Positions 7,224 to 16,351 of a DNA stretch of 64,000 nt are shown piece by piece. Numbering within the stretch: the stretch's first letter is position 1; every line of letters starts with the position of its first letter. The notes beneath the pieces are model-generated. The model had not been told where the DNA came from and did no database searches. It saw nothing but the letters and a program-made list of their open reading frames with translations. Both the position numbers and the translations under genes were made by a program. Source of the stretch: Pseudomonas cremoris. GTDB lineage: Bacteria > Pseudomonadota > Gammaproteobacteria > Pseudomonadales > Pseudomonadaceae. The stretch lies in NCBI RefSeq assembly GCF_014230465.1, contig NZ_JAAXCY010000009.1, positions 248,001 to 312,000 of the forward strand. Direction: 5' to 3'.

Positions 7224-7526
7224 ATGAATTTCGACCAGACCTTCGGCAACGTTTTCAAGCGGCTTCGAACCTCCAATGGTTACTCACAGGAGGATTTTCA
7301 CACGGCGGTTACGGATCGGTACATCAGAATGCTTGAAAAGGGTAAGGCGTCGCCTACCCTCGCTACAGTGGACAAGCTTGCAAAAATTCTCGGAATTGAT
7401 CCTGTTGCGATGATGCTGCTTTGTGAAGTGGAGGCTGCTGCGGAGATTGAGGGGGTTGAAGCTGTACTAGAGAGAATCGCAAACCAGGTGAGGCTTTTCG
7501 GCGGTTTCCCTAAGCCTCAGGATTGA
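7224..7526 (+). CDS. XRE-family helix-turn-helix regulator
   Basis: This encodes 100 residues. Residues about 8-62 form a Cro/C1-type helix-turn-helix: FKRLRTSNGYSQEDF, then the recognition helix region TDRYIRMLEKGKASPT and TLATVDKLAKILGI, the standard XRE pattern. The rest is a short helical tail. A TTG at 7209 would add five residues, but ATG 7224 is the better start. It is divergent from the 192-residue hypothetical gene (7064), 159 bp apart, an arrangement typical of an autoregulated repressor controlling a neighbour. No C-terminal protease or sensor domain is visible, so it is probably a simple DNA-binding repressor of the accessory region. Confidence 0.8.
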   Translation: MNFDQTFGNVFKRLRTSNGYSQEDFHTAVTDRYIRMLEKGKASPTLATVDKLAKILGIDPVAMMLLCEVEAAAEIEGVEAVLERIANQVRLFGGFPKPQD

Positions 7527-7676
7527 TGGAGTCTTCTTGTTGGCCAGGATTGATATCAAATGTGGGTCAAGCGTTGAGCTATTTGAGGATGTATCTATAG
7601 GTATCTGGCGAAAGCGTGAGAATTATACGCTGTCATAAAGCTGGCATTCCTGAGCCAAAATAGCCCCTTTGGACAC

Positions 7677-7709
7677 AAAAAAGGCACTTGCGATAATCGC
7701 TAAGTGCCT
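7677..7709 (-). terminator. Intrinsic terminator of ssrA
   Basis: On the minus strand GGCACTTAGCGA pairs with TCGCAAGTGCC (7683-7708) and is followed by a run of T residues (7677-7682). It lies 18 bp beyond the mature 3' end of the tmRNA gene. Confidence 0.85.
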
Positions 7710-7726
7710 GATTTGTAGTGCTTATT

Positions 7727-8123
7727 TGGTGGAGCCGGGGGGATTTGAACCCCCGTCCGCCAGTACTCCGCTGTCGGTACTACATGCGTAGCCGTTTCTA
7801 TTAAGTTAACCCTCAGCGACCCGAAGGGCAGGGTGCTTTGGGCGAGTTGTGTAAGTTTTAGCCGATTCGTCCACAACGTACTGCACGGCGATTCTGTTCT
7901 ATATGACAATCACTTTGGGTTTACAGACATCCCCTGGTGATTGCTGGACCCGAAGGTACCAGAAGCTCAGGGCTAAGGCTGCTTACGCAGCGAGAGCGAA
8001 TTCCTGGCCGTAGTTTTCGTCATTGGCAACTATAAGAAGTTGCAACAGTGGATTTACGAGTTCTGTTACCAACTCGGCATGCACCTAAAGTTTCGCAACC
8101 GGCGTCGAATCCTAAACGGCCCC
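7727..8123 (-). ncRNA. ssrA: Transfer-messenger RNA (tmRNA)
   Basis: A 397-nt gene. The 5' end reads GGGGCCGTTTAGGATTCGAC and the 3' end carries the T-arm with GTTCAAATCC-type loop and GGCTCCACCA, the tRNA-Ala-like domain of tmRNA. The internal frame at about 8028-7984 encodes the tag ANDENYGQEFALAA followed by TAA, ending in the ALAA degron recognised by ClpXP-type proteases. It rescues stalled ribosomes together with SmpB, whose gene lies 6 kb to the right. The accessory region 1-7676 begins directly past its terminator, consistent with the known use of ssrA 3' ends as integration sites. Confidence 0.97.
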
Positions 8124-8188
8124 GTGCTTGTAACTCGTTGTTTCATAGTGAGTGACAAGCCTGTGCAGTGTACGCCAAACGGTCACAG

Positions 8189-8212
8189 AAGGCCAACCCG
8201 AAGGTTGGCCTT
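8189..8212 (-). terminator. UUCG-loop hairpin terminator
   Basis: AAGGCCAACC (8189-8198) and GGTTGGCCTT (8203-8212) pair perfectly; on the minus strand the loop reads TTCG, an extra-stable tetraloop. It follows the stop codon of the small periplasmic protein gene by 14 bp. The T-run is short. Confidence 0.75.
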
Positions 8213-8226
8213 GAGCGGGCGAGGGG

Positions 8227-8505
8227 CTACTGGCCGCCTTTCTCGCTGTTCTGCAGGTCCTGTATGGCCTTGGAAGTGATCTCGATGCATTTCTTGTCAT
8301 CGCCTGCGGCATGCGCGGCCTTGGCCTGGGAGACGGCAGTGTCTATTTCGCCGCTTTTGCCACTGGTGTCGGTGGCGAGCAGGGCTTTGCCGTTGTTGAT
8401 TTTGTCCAGGTTGATCTTGCACAGGTCGGGGTCGCCAGCCGCGAAAACGGGGGAGGCCAGCATCGCAGCGGTAATGAACAAGCCAGCAAGAGCGGAACGC
8501 TTCAT
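8227..8505 (-). CDS. Small periplasmic protein of unknown function
   Basis: This encodes 92 residues. It begins with a clear Sec signal peptide (MKRSALAGLFITAAMLASPVFA, cleavage expected after residue 22 at the AxA-type site). The mature part is about 70 residues, mostly helical, and contains two cysteines (residues 29 and 74 approximately) that could form a disulfide. I do not recognise a named family, though small proteins of this kind recur in Pseudomonas. A ribosome binding site AGGAGA precedes the ATG. It is followed by a TTCG-loop terminator and appears monocistronic. Confidence 0.8.
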   Translation of the reverse strand: MKRSALAGLFITAAMLASPVFAAGDPDLCKINLDKINNGKALLATDTSGKSGEIDTAVSQAKAAHAAGDDKKCIEITSKAIQDLQNSEKGGQ

Positions 8506-8641
8506 AGGGTATCTCCTTGCGCAAAAGGGCTCGACGCTACTGGCGTTAAAGGGCTGCCAGCGACATCACTGAAGGGCCTCGTTCGTTGAGGCCTATGCAG
8601 ATGACTACGCTGGCGCGCAAGGGTTCTGTTTTCTTGCGCAA

Positions 8642-11452
8642 TTAATGGACGCGGGCTTGGGTGACGCGGTCTACGAGGTACACCAGGCCGTGATAATCAA
8701 TGCCGCCGTGTTGGCTAAGGCCTATCTCGCAGGTTCGGCTGGTGGAGATGCCTTCGCTGCAATATTGCACCGCATCCTTGAGCGTGCGCAGCGAGTGGGC
8801 GTTGAGTTCCGGGGTGGTGAAGCCTTTGTCACCGGCAAAGCCGCAACAGTGAATACCTTCTGGGATAACTACCGTTTTGGCGCAACGTCGAGCCAGGTCG
8901 ATCAGGGCCTGGCTTTCTCCCAGGTGCTGGGTGCTGCAGGTGACGTGTACCGCGATGGGGGCTTCCTGTGGCGTGAAGTCCAGGCGATCCATCAAATGTG
9001 TGCGGATGAAACGCACGGGGTCATACAGGTCCAGGCGCGTTTCGCCCATGTCCTGGACAAGCCGCAAGGTGCAGGGGCTGGTGTCGCAATAGATTGGGTC
9101 GATCCCGCCACGGCTGGCGTGGAGCAGGGCGCCGATGAGTTCCTGGCGCTTGTGTTCGGCTTGTTCGGCATAACCTTTGGACGCGAATGGCTGGCCGCAG
9201 CAGAGGCTGTCCTGGTTGTCGGGTGACACTACTTGGTAACCGGCTTTTTCCAACAGACCACGGGTTTTTTCGTACAGCGACATCTGCTCTTTATCACCTG
9301 CCGCTGGGCCCATGGCGCGTGAGACGCAGGCCGCCAAGTAGACGACGCGGGGACGCTCATCGGCCACTGCCGGGCTGAAACGGATGGCTTTTTCCGGCTG
9401 AGGCATGGCGTTGGTCCACTGAGGGATTTGCCCGTTGGACAGCTTGGTCACGCTGGCTGAAAGCTTTGCCAAGCGTGGTGCACCCAGCAGCATGCGTGCA
9501 CCGTTGGCGACATGCAGGGTAAAGCGCGCGCCTTGCAGTGCGGTAGCGAAATGGTCGGCGAGCCATTCAGCGGTTTTCGTACGGTTGGCATCGCGGCTGC
9601 GCAGCTTTTTCACCAGGTCGCCGGTATTAATTCCTACGGGGCAGCGTTGCGCGCAGAGGCCGGTGGCTGCGCAGGTGTCGATGCCTTGATAGTGATAGGC
9701 GGCTTCCAATTCGGTAGTGTCGATGCCTGCACGCTTCTTGGCCTGGATATCACGCCAGATCACGATGCGTTGGCGCGGGCTAAGCGTCAGCCCTTTGGAC
9801 GGGCACACCGGTTCGCAGAACCCGCACTCGATGCACTTATCCACAAGCTCGTCGGCCGCGGGCAGAGGTTTGAGGTGCTTGAGGTGAATTTGTGGGTCTT
9901 CGCTGAGCACCACGTCCGGGTTGAGAATGCCGTTGGGGTCCAGCAGGCGCTTAAGTTGCCACATGAGTTGATAGGCATCGCTGCCCCACTCCAGCTCGAC
10001 GAACGGCGCCATATTACGACCGGTGCCGTGTTCAGCCTTCAGCGAGCCGCCAAACTCTACCGCCACCAATTGCGCCACGTCGTCCATGAACGCCTGGTAG
10101 CGTGCGACTTCTTCCGCACTGTTGAAGCCTTGTGTGAACACGAAGTGCAGATTGCCTTCCAGCGCGTGTCCGAAAAGGATGGCTTCGTCGTAATGATGTT
10201 TGTCGAACAGTTCGATCAGGCGGTTTACGCCGATGGCCAATTGTTCGACTGGAAAGGTAACGTCTTCGATGATCACCGTAGTGCCGGTTTTTCGCACGGC
10301 GCCGACGGCGGGAAAGGTGTCTTTGCGGATCGCCCACAGGCGGGCGTTCTCGACGGGGTCTTCGGTGAAGTCGACCTGTTTCTCCACGGGGAAACGGGCC
10401 AGGGATTCCATGATCAGCGCCAATTGCTCATGCAGCAACGAAGGCGATGCCGCGCGGGATTCGATCAGCAGTGCGCAGGCATTTTCCGATAGGTGTTGTA
10501 CGAATGCGGGCATGCCCGGTTTGTCCTGTACCGAACGCATGCTGCGCCGGTCCAGCAATTCAACCGCAGAGACCGGCTGGGTTTTCAGTAAGGTGACTGC
10601 ATTGCAGCAGGTTTCCACATCCGGGAATACGATCAGCGCTGACGCTTTGTTGGGGTGGTCGACCACGGTGTCGTAGGTGACCGCACTGATAAACCCCAGG
10701 GTGCCTTCGGAACCCACGAGCAGGTGACTGAGGATATCCAATGGCTCATCGAAATCCACCAGGGCGTTGAGTGACAGGCCGGTGGTATTTTTCAGGCGAT
10801 ATTTGTGGCGGATTCTTGCTGCCAATTCGGTATTCGCCCGCGTCTCACGCCCGAGTGTTGCAAGCCGATCAAGCAGTGCGCCGTGCTGCTGGCGAAACGC
10901 GTTGACGCTGGCTGCATCCTCCGTGTCCAGGCGGCTGCCATCAGCCAGTACAAGACGGATGCCTGCCAAGGTGTGGTAGGTATTTTGCGCCGTGCCACAG
11001 CACATGCCGCTGGCGTTGTTGGCGACAATGCCGCCGATTTTGCAGGCATTGATTGACGCAGGGTCCGGCCCGATCTTGCGTCCGAACGGTGCCAGCCAGG
11101 CGTTGGCCTGGGCACCGATTACCCCGGGCTGCAGGCGAATCTGTGTGCCCTGGTCCCGAATCTCGCGACCGTTCCAGTTGTCCCCCAGCACGATCAGCAC
11201 CGAGTCGCTGATCGCCTGCCCGGAAAGGCTGGTGCCGGCAGCGCGAAAGGTCACCGGCACGTGGTCGCGTTGGGCCAGTTGCAGCAATGACACCACTTCG
11301 TCTTCTGACTCTACACGGATCACCAGCTGTGGGATCAGTCGGTAAAAACTGGCATCGGTGCCGAATGCGAGTGTGGAAAGTGGGTCGTCGAAGCGTCGAT
11401 CTTTTGGGATCAGGTGTGCGACATCGCTCAGAAAAGCAGCAGGCAGGCTCAT
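8642..11452 (-). CDS. dld: FAD/Fe-S D-lactate dehydrogenase (Dld-II / YdiJ type)
   Basis: This 936-residue cytoplasmic or membrane-associated flavoprotein should oxidise D-lactate to pyruvate and feed electrons to the respiratory chain. The order is: an FAD-binding PCMH domain (VTFRAAGTSLSGQ near residues 67-79); an FAD-oxidase C-terminal domain to about 520; two ferredoxin-type clusters, CIECGFCEPVCP (near 541) and CAATGLCAQRCPVG (near 590); and two CCG cysteine-rich domains with CCGQPF (near 749) and CCGFAGDKG (near 867). It lies 70 bp downstream of the lactate permease gene on the same strand, so it is probably cotranscribed and LldR-controlled. The specificity for D-lactate over other 2-hydroxy acids is inferred from context. 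Confidence 0.9.
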   Translation of the reverse strand: MSLPAAFLSDVAHLIPKDRRFDDPLSTLAFGTDASFYRLIPQLVIRVESEDEVVSLLQLAQRDHVPVTFRAAGTSLSGQAISDSVLIVLGDNWNGREIRDQGTQIRLQPGVIGAQANAWLAPFGRKIGPDPASINACKIGGIVANNASGMCCGTAQNTYHTLAGIRLVLADGSRLDTEDAASVNAFRQQHGALLDRLATLGRETRANTELAARIRHKYRLKNTTGLSLNALVDFDEPLDILSHLLVGSEGTLGFISAVTYDTVVDHPNKASALIVFPDVETCCNAVTLLKTQPVSAVELLDRRSMRSVQDKPGMPAFVQHLSENACALLIESRAASPSLLHEQLALIMESLARFPVEKQVDFTEDPVENARLWAIRKDTFPAVGAVRKTGTTVIIEDVTFPVEQLAIGVNRLIELFDKHHYDEAILFGHALEGNLHFVFTQGFNSAEEVARYQAFMDDVAQLVAVEFGGSLKAEHGTGRNMAPFVELEWGSDAYQLMWQLKRLLDPNGILNPDVVLSEDPQIHLKHLKPLPAADELVDKCIECGFCEPVCPSKGLTLSPRQRIVIWRDIQAKKRAGIDTTELEAAYHYQGIDTCAATGLCAQRCPVGINTGDLVKKLRSRDANRTKTAEWLADHFATALQGARFTLHVANGARMLLGAPRLAKLSASVTKLSNGQIPQWTNAMPQPEKAIRFSPAVADERPRVVYLAACVSRAMGPAAGDKEQMSLYEKTRGLLEKAGYQVVSPDNQDSLCCGQPFASKGYAEQAEHKRQELIGALLHASRGGIDPIYCDTSPCTLRLVQDMGETRLDLYDPVRFIRTHLMDRLDFTPQEAPIAVHVTCSTQHLGESQALIDLARRCAKTVVIPEGIHCCGFAGDKGFTTPELNAHSLRTLKDAVQYCSEGISTSRTCEIGLSQHGGIDYHGLVYLVDRVTQARVH

Positions 11453-11471
11453 CGGTCCTCCAGAAATAGCT

Positions 11472-11496
11472 GACGCCGGCGTGGATGTCCGGCGTC
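11472..11496 (-). promoter_or_regulatory. Intercistronic hairpin between lldP and dld
   Basis: GACGCCGG (11472-11479) pairs perfectly with CCGGCGTC (11489-11496) around a 9-nt loop, in the 70-bp gap between the permease and dehydrogenase genes. It has no T-run and probably acts as a processing or stabilising stem, or partial terminator, rather than a full stop. Confidence 0.5.
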
Positions 11497-11522
11497 GATT
11501 CTTACCCTATTACGTGCAGGTC

Positions 11523-13217
11523 TCAGTGCACCAGCATACCGGTGAACCAGTAAGCCTGGGCCAGGGTGATCAGCCCCACGATGGTGGCGAAGAACAAGCT
11601 GTGCTTGAGGGTGAAACGGAACAGGTCGGATTCCTTGCCCACCAGGCCGGTTGCGGCGCACGCCACGGCGATCGATTGCGGCGAGATCATCTTGCCGGTG
11701 ACGCCGCCGCTGGTGTTTGCAGCAACCAGGAGGGTGTCGTTTACGCCGATCTGATGCGCAGTAGTGGCTTGCAGCGAGCTGAACAGGGCGTTGGACGAGG
11801 TGTCGGAGCCTGTCAGGAAAACCCCCAGCCAGCCGAGGAAAGGCGAGAAGAATGGGAAGGCAGCGCCAGTGCCGGCCAATACCAGGGCCATGGTCGAGGA
11901 CATGCCGGAATAGTTGGTGACGAACGCAAACGCCAGCACCATGCCGATGGACAGGATTGGCCAGCGCAGCTCGTAGAAGGTTTCTTTTAAAGTGGTCAGA
12001 CCAGTTTTGATGTTGATCTTCAACACGAGCATAGAAATCAGCGCGGAGAAGAAAATCGCGGTGCCGGTTGCCGAAATCGGGTCCAGCTTGAACACGGCCG
12101 GGATGGCGGTTGGGTTGGTCACGATCGGCGCGACTTTGATCACCAGCTGATCCAGATGCGGGATCGCGAAGTTGAACACCCAGCTGTACATCGAGCCGCC
12201 GGCGGCAAACATCGCCTTGAACGGCTTGAGGGTCCAGATCGTCACCAGCACGGTGAGGATCAGGAACGGCGACCAGGCCTTGAAAATCTGTAGCAGGCTA
12301 TACGGCGATGCAACGGTGCTGCGTGGCAGGCCAAAGCCGCCGGCGCTGGCAGTGATCGCTGCGCTGGAGCTTGCGCCGGCGATCTGTGCACCTGCGGTGC
12401 GCTTGGGCTGCCAGATTTTCAGGAACAGGGTCAGGGAGATCAGGCTGGCCAGGGCCGAGGTGATGTCCGGCAACTCTGGGCCGATGAAGTTGGAGGTGAA
12501 GTATTGGGTGATGGCAAAGCTCAGGCCCGCTACCAGCGCGGCTGGCCAGGTTTCACGCACGCCGCGTAGACCGTCCATCATGAACACCAGCCAGAACGGT
12601 ACGAACAACGACAGTAGTGGTAGCTGACGGCCAGTCATGGCGCCGATCTTGAACGCGTCGATGCCAGTGACTTGGCCGGCGACGATGATCGGGATCCCCA
12701 GGGCGCCGAAAGCAACCGGGGCGGTGTTGGCAATCAGGCACAGGCCTGCGGCGTACAGCGGGTTGAAGCCCAGGCCTACCAGCAACGCCGCGGTGATCGC
12801 CACAGGTGCGCCGAAGCCTGCTGCGCCCTCCAGGAATGCGCCGAAGCAGAAGCCGATCAGCAGTACTTGCAGGCGCTGGTCGTCAGTGATCGAGAGGACG
12901 GAGCTACGGATAATCTCGAACTGACCGCTCTTGACGGTCAACTTGTAGAGGAACACGGCTGCGACGATGATCCATGCGATAGGCCACAGGCCATAAGCAA
13001 AGCCGTAACCGGCGGCAGCCAGCGCCATGTCCACTGGCATTTGGAAAGCGAAAATCGCTACCAGAATCGACAGCGCCAACGTGATGCTGCCGGCCACGTG
13101 GCCTTTGAGGCGAAACACGGCCAGGGCCAGGAAGAAAAACACGATCGGGATTACGGCGGCCAATGCGGACAGGCCGAGGCTGCCGAGTGGGCTGTAGAGC
13201 TGTTGCCAGGTTTGCAT
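11523..13217 (-). CDS. lldP: L-lactate permease
   Basis: This 564-residue inner-membrane transporter of the LctP family imports lactate (and probably glycolate) with protons. It contains at least twelve hydrophobic segments, from [20 protein letters not shown] near the N-terminus to [16 protein letters not shown] at the C-terminus. The conserved segment [20 protein letters not shown] is present. The length matches the E. coli protein closely. It is the first gene of the lldP-dld unit, transcribed away from lldR, with an LldR operator between the two. In most pseudomonads lldD (L-lactate dehydrogenase) follows lldP; here dld follows directly. Confidence 0.95.
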   Translation of the reverse strand: MQTWQQLYSPLGSLGLSALAAVIPIVFFFLALAVFRLKGHVAGSITLALSILVAIFAFQMPVDMALAAAGYGFAYGLWPIAWIIVAAVFLYKLTVKSGQFEIIRSSVLSITDDQRLQVLLIGFCFGAFLEGAAGFGAPVAITAALLVGLGFNPLYAAGLCLIANTAPVAFGALGIPIIVAGQVTGIDAFKIGAMTGRQLPLLSLFVPFWLVFMMDGLRGVRETWPAALVAGLSFAITQYFTSNFIGPELPDITSALASLISLTLFLKIWQPKRTAGAQIAGASSSAAITASAGGFGLPRSTVASPYSLLQIFKAWSPFLILTVLVTIWTLKPFKAMFAAGGSMYSWVFNFAIPHLDQLVIKVAPIVTNPTAIPAVFKLDPISATGTAIFFSALISMLVLKINIKTGLTTLKETFYELRWPILSIGMVLAFAFVTNYSGMSSTMALVLAGTGAAFPFFSPFLGWLGVFLTGSDTSSNALFSSLQATTAHQIGVNDTLLVAANTSGGVTGKMISPQSIAVACAATGLVGKESDLFRFTLKHSLFFATIVGLITLAQAYWFTGMLVH

Positions 13218-13269
13218 ATGGGGTGGCCCCTAATTGTTGTTGGTCAGGCACTTCGTAGTCGACTTGGAT

Positions 13270-13286
13270 AATTGGTAAGACCAATT
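13270..13286. promoter_or_regulatory. LldR operator
   Basis: AATTGGTAAGACCAATT is a 7-bp perfect inverted repeat around a 3-bp spacer, the AATTGGT-N3-ACCAATT form bound by PdhR/LldR-type GntR regulators. It lies 53 bp upstream of lldP and 194 bp upstream of lldR, so binding would repress lldP and possibly lldR in the absence of lactate. Confidence 0.85.
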
Positions 13287-13479
13287 TACAATCGCTGTGG
13301 GCTAGGTTAAAAGCCTTCGGGTGGGTGTGTCAATTTGCCGCCCGAGAAACTTTCGTCGTAGGGCTGTTGATAGGCGCTGCTGATCGGACAAAACGAGCGT
13401 GTTCTGATAGGTGTCGCAAGGGCTGCGATAGGCGAGAATAGAGGGCCCGGCGAGTGGTCGGGATGGTGGAGAGTGAGTT

Positions 13480-14247
13480 ATGGGGTTTGATCAGGTGCGT
13501 CAGCGCCGTTTGTCTGACGATATTGTCGAGCAGCTTGAGGGCATGATCCTTGAGGGCACGCTGAAGTCAGGTGAGCGTTTGCCTGCCGAACGGGCGTTGG
13601 CCGAGCAGTTTGGTGTGTCGCGCCCGTCGTTGCGGGAGGCGATCCAAAAGCTGGCGGCCAAGGGATTGCTGGTGAGTCGTCAGGGTGGGGGTAATTATGT
13701 CGCCGAGTCCCTGGGTTCAACCTTCAGTGATCCGCTGTTGCACCTTTTGGAAAATAACTCGGAGGCTCAGCGTGACTTGCTGGAATTTCGTCAGACCCTG
13801 GAAGCATCTTGTGCCTATTACGCAGCGTTGCGTGCCACCGAAGTTGACCGTGAACGGCTGAAGGCTGCGTTTGAGGTGTTGCAGGATTGCTATGCCCGGG
13901 CTGATGAAGTGAGTCGAGCGGAGGAGGGCGCGGCGGATGCGAGTTTTCACTTGGCGATTGCCGAGGCAAGTCATAACGCCGTGTTGCTGCACACCATTCG
14001 TGGTTTGTTCGACCTGCTCAAACGTAATGTGGTGACCAACATTGGCGGCATGTACCAGCAACGTACGGAAACCCGCGACATGCTGATCAGTCAGCACCGG
14101 GATTTGTACCTGGCTATTATCGAGGGGCGGGCAGAGCAGGCGCGTGAGGTGTCTACGCGTCATTTGCTGTATGTGCAGGAAGTGTTGGAGGAGGTGCGCC
14201 AAGAGGTGCAGCGCGTGGCGCGTGCCGAGCGGCGTAAGGGAATGTAG
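13480..14247 (+). CDS. lldR: GntR/FadR-family lactate-responsive regulator
   Basis: This encodes 255 residues. The winged helix-turn-helix occupies residues about 8-75 (SGERLPAERALAEQFGVSRPSLREAIQKLAAKGLLVSRQGGG is the classic GntR signature region). The C-terminal FCD domain (about 95-225) holds D and H ligands for metal and effector, for example H147 and H200-region. It should repress the lactate genes until lactate binds. The divergent lldP promoter carries a matching operator at 13270-13286. GAGTGAG precedes the ATG. Known relatives: LldR of E. coli and P. aeruginosa; PdhR is the nearest alternative, but the neighbours favour LldR. Confidence 0.92.
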   Translation: MGFDQVRQRRLSDDIVEQLEGMILEGTLKSGERLPAERALAEQFGVSRPSLREAIQKLAAKGLLVSRQGGGNYVAESLGSTFSDPLLHLLENNSEAQRDLLEFRQTLEASCAYYAALRATEVDRERLKAAFEVLQDCYARADEVSRAEEGAADASFHLAIAEASHNAVLLHTIRGLFDLLKRNVVTNIGGMYQQRTETRDMLISQHRDLYLAIIEGRAEQAREVSTRHLLYVQEVLEEVRQEVQRVARAERRKGM

Positions 14248-14283
14248 CCAGGGGCCTTGCCCAAGGCTACATCGCTACAAGGA

Positions 14284-14766
14284 TTACTCTTCCTTGCCCT
14301 TGTTGCGCACTGCGCGGTGCAGTTCGCGATTGGAATCGCGCTCGCGCTCGGTATCGCGCTTGTCGTATTCCTTCTTGCCCTTACCCAAGGCGATCTCGCA
14401 CTTGACCAAATGCTTGCTCCAATACCAGGACAGGCAGACGCAGGCATAGCCTTTCTGCTGTACTGCGGCGGCGAGCTTGTCGATTTCGCGGGCATTGAGC
14501 AGCAGCTTGCGCGTGCGCACCGGGTCGGCAATCACGTGTGTGCTTGCGGTGGTCAGCGGAGTGATATGACTGCCGAGCAGCCATGCCTCGCCATCCTTGA
14601 GCAGCACATAACTGTCGACCAGCTGCAGCTTGCTGGCACGCAGACTCTTTACTTCCCAGCCGGCCAGGACCAGACCAGCCTCGAAACGATGTTCGATGAA
14701 GTAATCGTGTCGCGCCTTTTTATTTTGCGCGATGGTCCCTGTGGGGTGTTTCTTTTGTTTAGCCAT
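14284..14766 (-). CDS. smpB: SsrA-binding protein SmpB
   Basis: This 160-residue protein binds tmRNA and delivers it to the A site of stalled ribosomes. Recognisable features are the N-terminal [35 protein letters not shown] and the basic C-terminal tail ([18 protein letters not shown]) that enters the mRNA channel. The frame is open further upstream to 14934, but the family begins at MAKQ, giving 14766. Its partner gene ssrA lies 6 kb to the left in this window. It is divergent from ratA, whose ATG is 167 bp away. Confidence 0.97.
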   Translation of the reverse strand: MAKQKKHPTGTIAQNKKARHDYFIEHRFEAGLVLAGWEVKSLRASKLQLVDSYVLLKDGEAWLLGSHITPLTTASTHVIADPVRTRKLLLNAREIDKLAAAVQQKGYACVCLSWYWSKHLVKCEIALGKGKKEYDKRDTERERDSNRELHRAVRNKGKEE

Positions 14767-14932
14767 AGGGGCGGCATTATAGGGAGTTGCGAGCGTGTCG
14801 GCTACGGTCAACCTGCGTGCTTGAGCGTGTTGGATGAATCCCGGACAATACAGGCAATTCTTTGGTTTTTTTCTTTCGCGGATCGGGCTGTTCTTTCGCG
14901 ATGTTTGCCTCCGCAGTGGAAATGACGCACAC

Positions 14933-15367
14933 ATGACGACGCATATTCAACGTTCGGCGCTGCTGCCTTATCCGTCACAGGCGCTCTATGACCTGGTCAA
15001 CGACGTGGCGCGTTACCCGGAATTCCTGCCTTGGTGCTCAACGGCCGAGGTGCTGGAAAGCAGTGATGAGCACATGGTCGCCAGCGTTGGCGTAGCGAAG
15101 GGTGGCTTGAGCCAGCACTTTGTTACGCGAAATGTGCTGGTGCCGGGTAAATCCATTGAGATGAATCTGCAGGAAGGGCCGTTCACCCAACTGCATGGGG
15201 TGTGGGTGTTCAAGGCGCTGACCGACAAGGCCTGCAAGATCAGCCTGGACCTGTCATTTGATTACGCTGGCCCGATTGTGCGAGCGACGTTGGGGCCTTT
15301 GTTCAACCAGGCCGCCAATACGTTGGTGGATGCGTTCTGCCAGCGAGCCAAGCAACTGCATGGTTGA
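14933..15367 (+). CDS. ratA: Ribosome association toxin RatA / coenzyme Q-binding START-like protein
   Basis: This encodes 144 residues of the START/polyketide-cyclase-like superfamily (COQ10 branch): conserved [28 protein letters not shown] at the N-terminus and [19 protein letters not shown] in the C-terminal helix. E. coli RatA was reported to block 70S formation; relatives bind ubiquinone, so the physiological role is open. I chose ATG 14933 over a longer frame because it matches the family start. The last codons overlap rnfH by 8 bp, the ratA-ratB pairing seen in many gammaproteobacteria. Confidence 0.9.
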   Translation: MTTHIQRSALLPYPSQALYDLVNDVARYPEFLPWCSTAEVLESSDEHMVASVGVAKGGLSQHFVTRNVLVPGKSIEMNLQEGPFTQLHGVWVFKALTDKACKISLDLSFDYAGPIVRATLGPLFNQAANTLVDAFCQRAKQLHG

Positions 15368-15662
15368 GATTGAAGTGGTGTATGCGGCCGTGGATCGTCA
15401 GGTTTTGCTGGCGGTGACGGTGCCTGAGGGAACTGGCTTGCGGGCAGCGGCGCAGGCGTCGGGGATCGCAGCACAGTTTCCTGAGCTGAATCTGGCGGAT
15501 TGTCCCTTGGGTATATTCGGCAAGGTGGTCGCGGACGCGGAGCTGCGGGTTGTGCAGGCGGGTGATCGTATCGAGATCTACCGCCCCTTGCTGGTCGACC
15601 CTAAAGAGGTGCGCCGGCTGCGTGCCGCCAAAGCGGCCTTGGCCAAACAGCGGAACTCGTGA
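15360..15662 (+). CDS. rnfH: RnfH/RatB family ubiquitin-fold protein
   Basis: This encodes 100 residues of the UPF0125 family with a beta-grasp (ubiquitin-like) fold. It reads [21 protein letters not shown] at the N-terminus, then GIFGKVV and AGDRIEIYRPLLVDPKEVRRLRA, the family signature. Function is poorly defined; it is the second gene of the ratAB pair and is translationally coupled, its ATG lying inside the end of ratA. A bidirectional terminator follows. Confidence 0.9.
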   Translation: MVEIEVVYAAVDRQVLLAVTVPEGTGLRAAAQASGIAAQFPELNLADCPLGIFGKVVADAELRVVQAGDRIEIYRPLLVDPKEVRRLRAAKAALAKQRNS

Positions 15663-15683
15663 GTTTGCCAACCAGCAAATAGC

Positions 15684-15709
15684 AAAAAGCCCGGCATGCC
15701 GGGCTTTTT
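15684..15709. terminator. Bidirectional terminator between rnfH and bamE
   Basis: AAAAAGCCCGGC pairs with GCCGGGCTTTTT around an AT centre, a GC-rich stem with A-run on one side and T-run on the other. It separates two convergent genes. Confidence 0.9.
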
Positions 15710-15725
15710 GTTGGGCGCCGCAAAC

Positions 15726-16253
15726 TTATTGCGGGCTGGTGTCCAGAGGCTGTGGCGTCGGGACTGGGACAGTCTGCACGCCATCGACGTCTTTCTGGAT
15801 CTTGTCGAGCAGCGAGCCAGGCTTGGCTGGCACTTCGGACTTCGGTTTCTCGGCTTCCTGCGCTGGCGCAGTCACGTTGGTACCGTTGTCCTTGCCAAGC
15901 AAGGCTTCATCACGGCTCACGCCGGGCATGAAATCGCCGGAAAGGCTCACAAGCTGGTCATTGCCATTGAAAATGACGCTGACGCGCTCCTGCTGGCGTT
16001 CACCGCCACCAGGCTGGATGCTGTAGAGATAATCCCAGCGATCAGCATGGAAAGTGTCGGTCAGCAGGGGGTTGCCCATGATAAACCGTACTTGCCGTCG
16101 GGTCATTCCCGGGCGTAACTGGTCTATCATGTCCTGCGTGACGACATTGCCCTGCTGGATGTCGATTTTGTAAACCCCGGGGAATGAACAACCGGCGAGT
16201 GCGAGCAGTCCCACAAAGGTGAAACTGGTTAGCAAGAGCTTGGTGTTTTGCAT
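15726..16253 (-). CDS. bamE: Outer-membrane assembly lipoprotein BamE
   Basis: This encodes 175 residues. A lipoprotein signal ends in the lipobox LALAGC (Cys22 becomes lipidated), anchoring the protein to the inner face of the outer membrane. The SmpA/OmlA domain includes [32 protein letters not shown] (about 46-77). BamE stabilises the BamABCDE complex that inserts beta-barrel proteins. The C-terminal 55 residues are a Pro/Lys/Glu-rich extension absent from the short E. coli protein but usual in Pseudomonas (OmlA). It is divergent from fur, with which omlA is classically paired in this genus. Confidence 0.95.
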   Translation of the reverse strand: MQNTKLLLTSFTFVGLLALAGCSFPGVYKIDIQQGNVVTQDMIDQLRPGMTRRQVRFIMGNPLLTDTFHADRWDYLYSIQPGGGERQQERVSVIFNGNDQLVSLSGDFMPGVSRDEALLGKDNGTNVTAPAQEAEKPKSEVPAKPGSLLDKIQKDVDGVQTVPVPTPQPLDTSPQ

Positions 16254-16351
16254 CGGTGGGCGACTTCCACTATCTTGGCTGGGACAACGTAAACGCCGAT
16301 CATACCCGTATTAAGAGAAGCTGCGAAGCAGCATCCGCGAGAAAGCTAACC

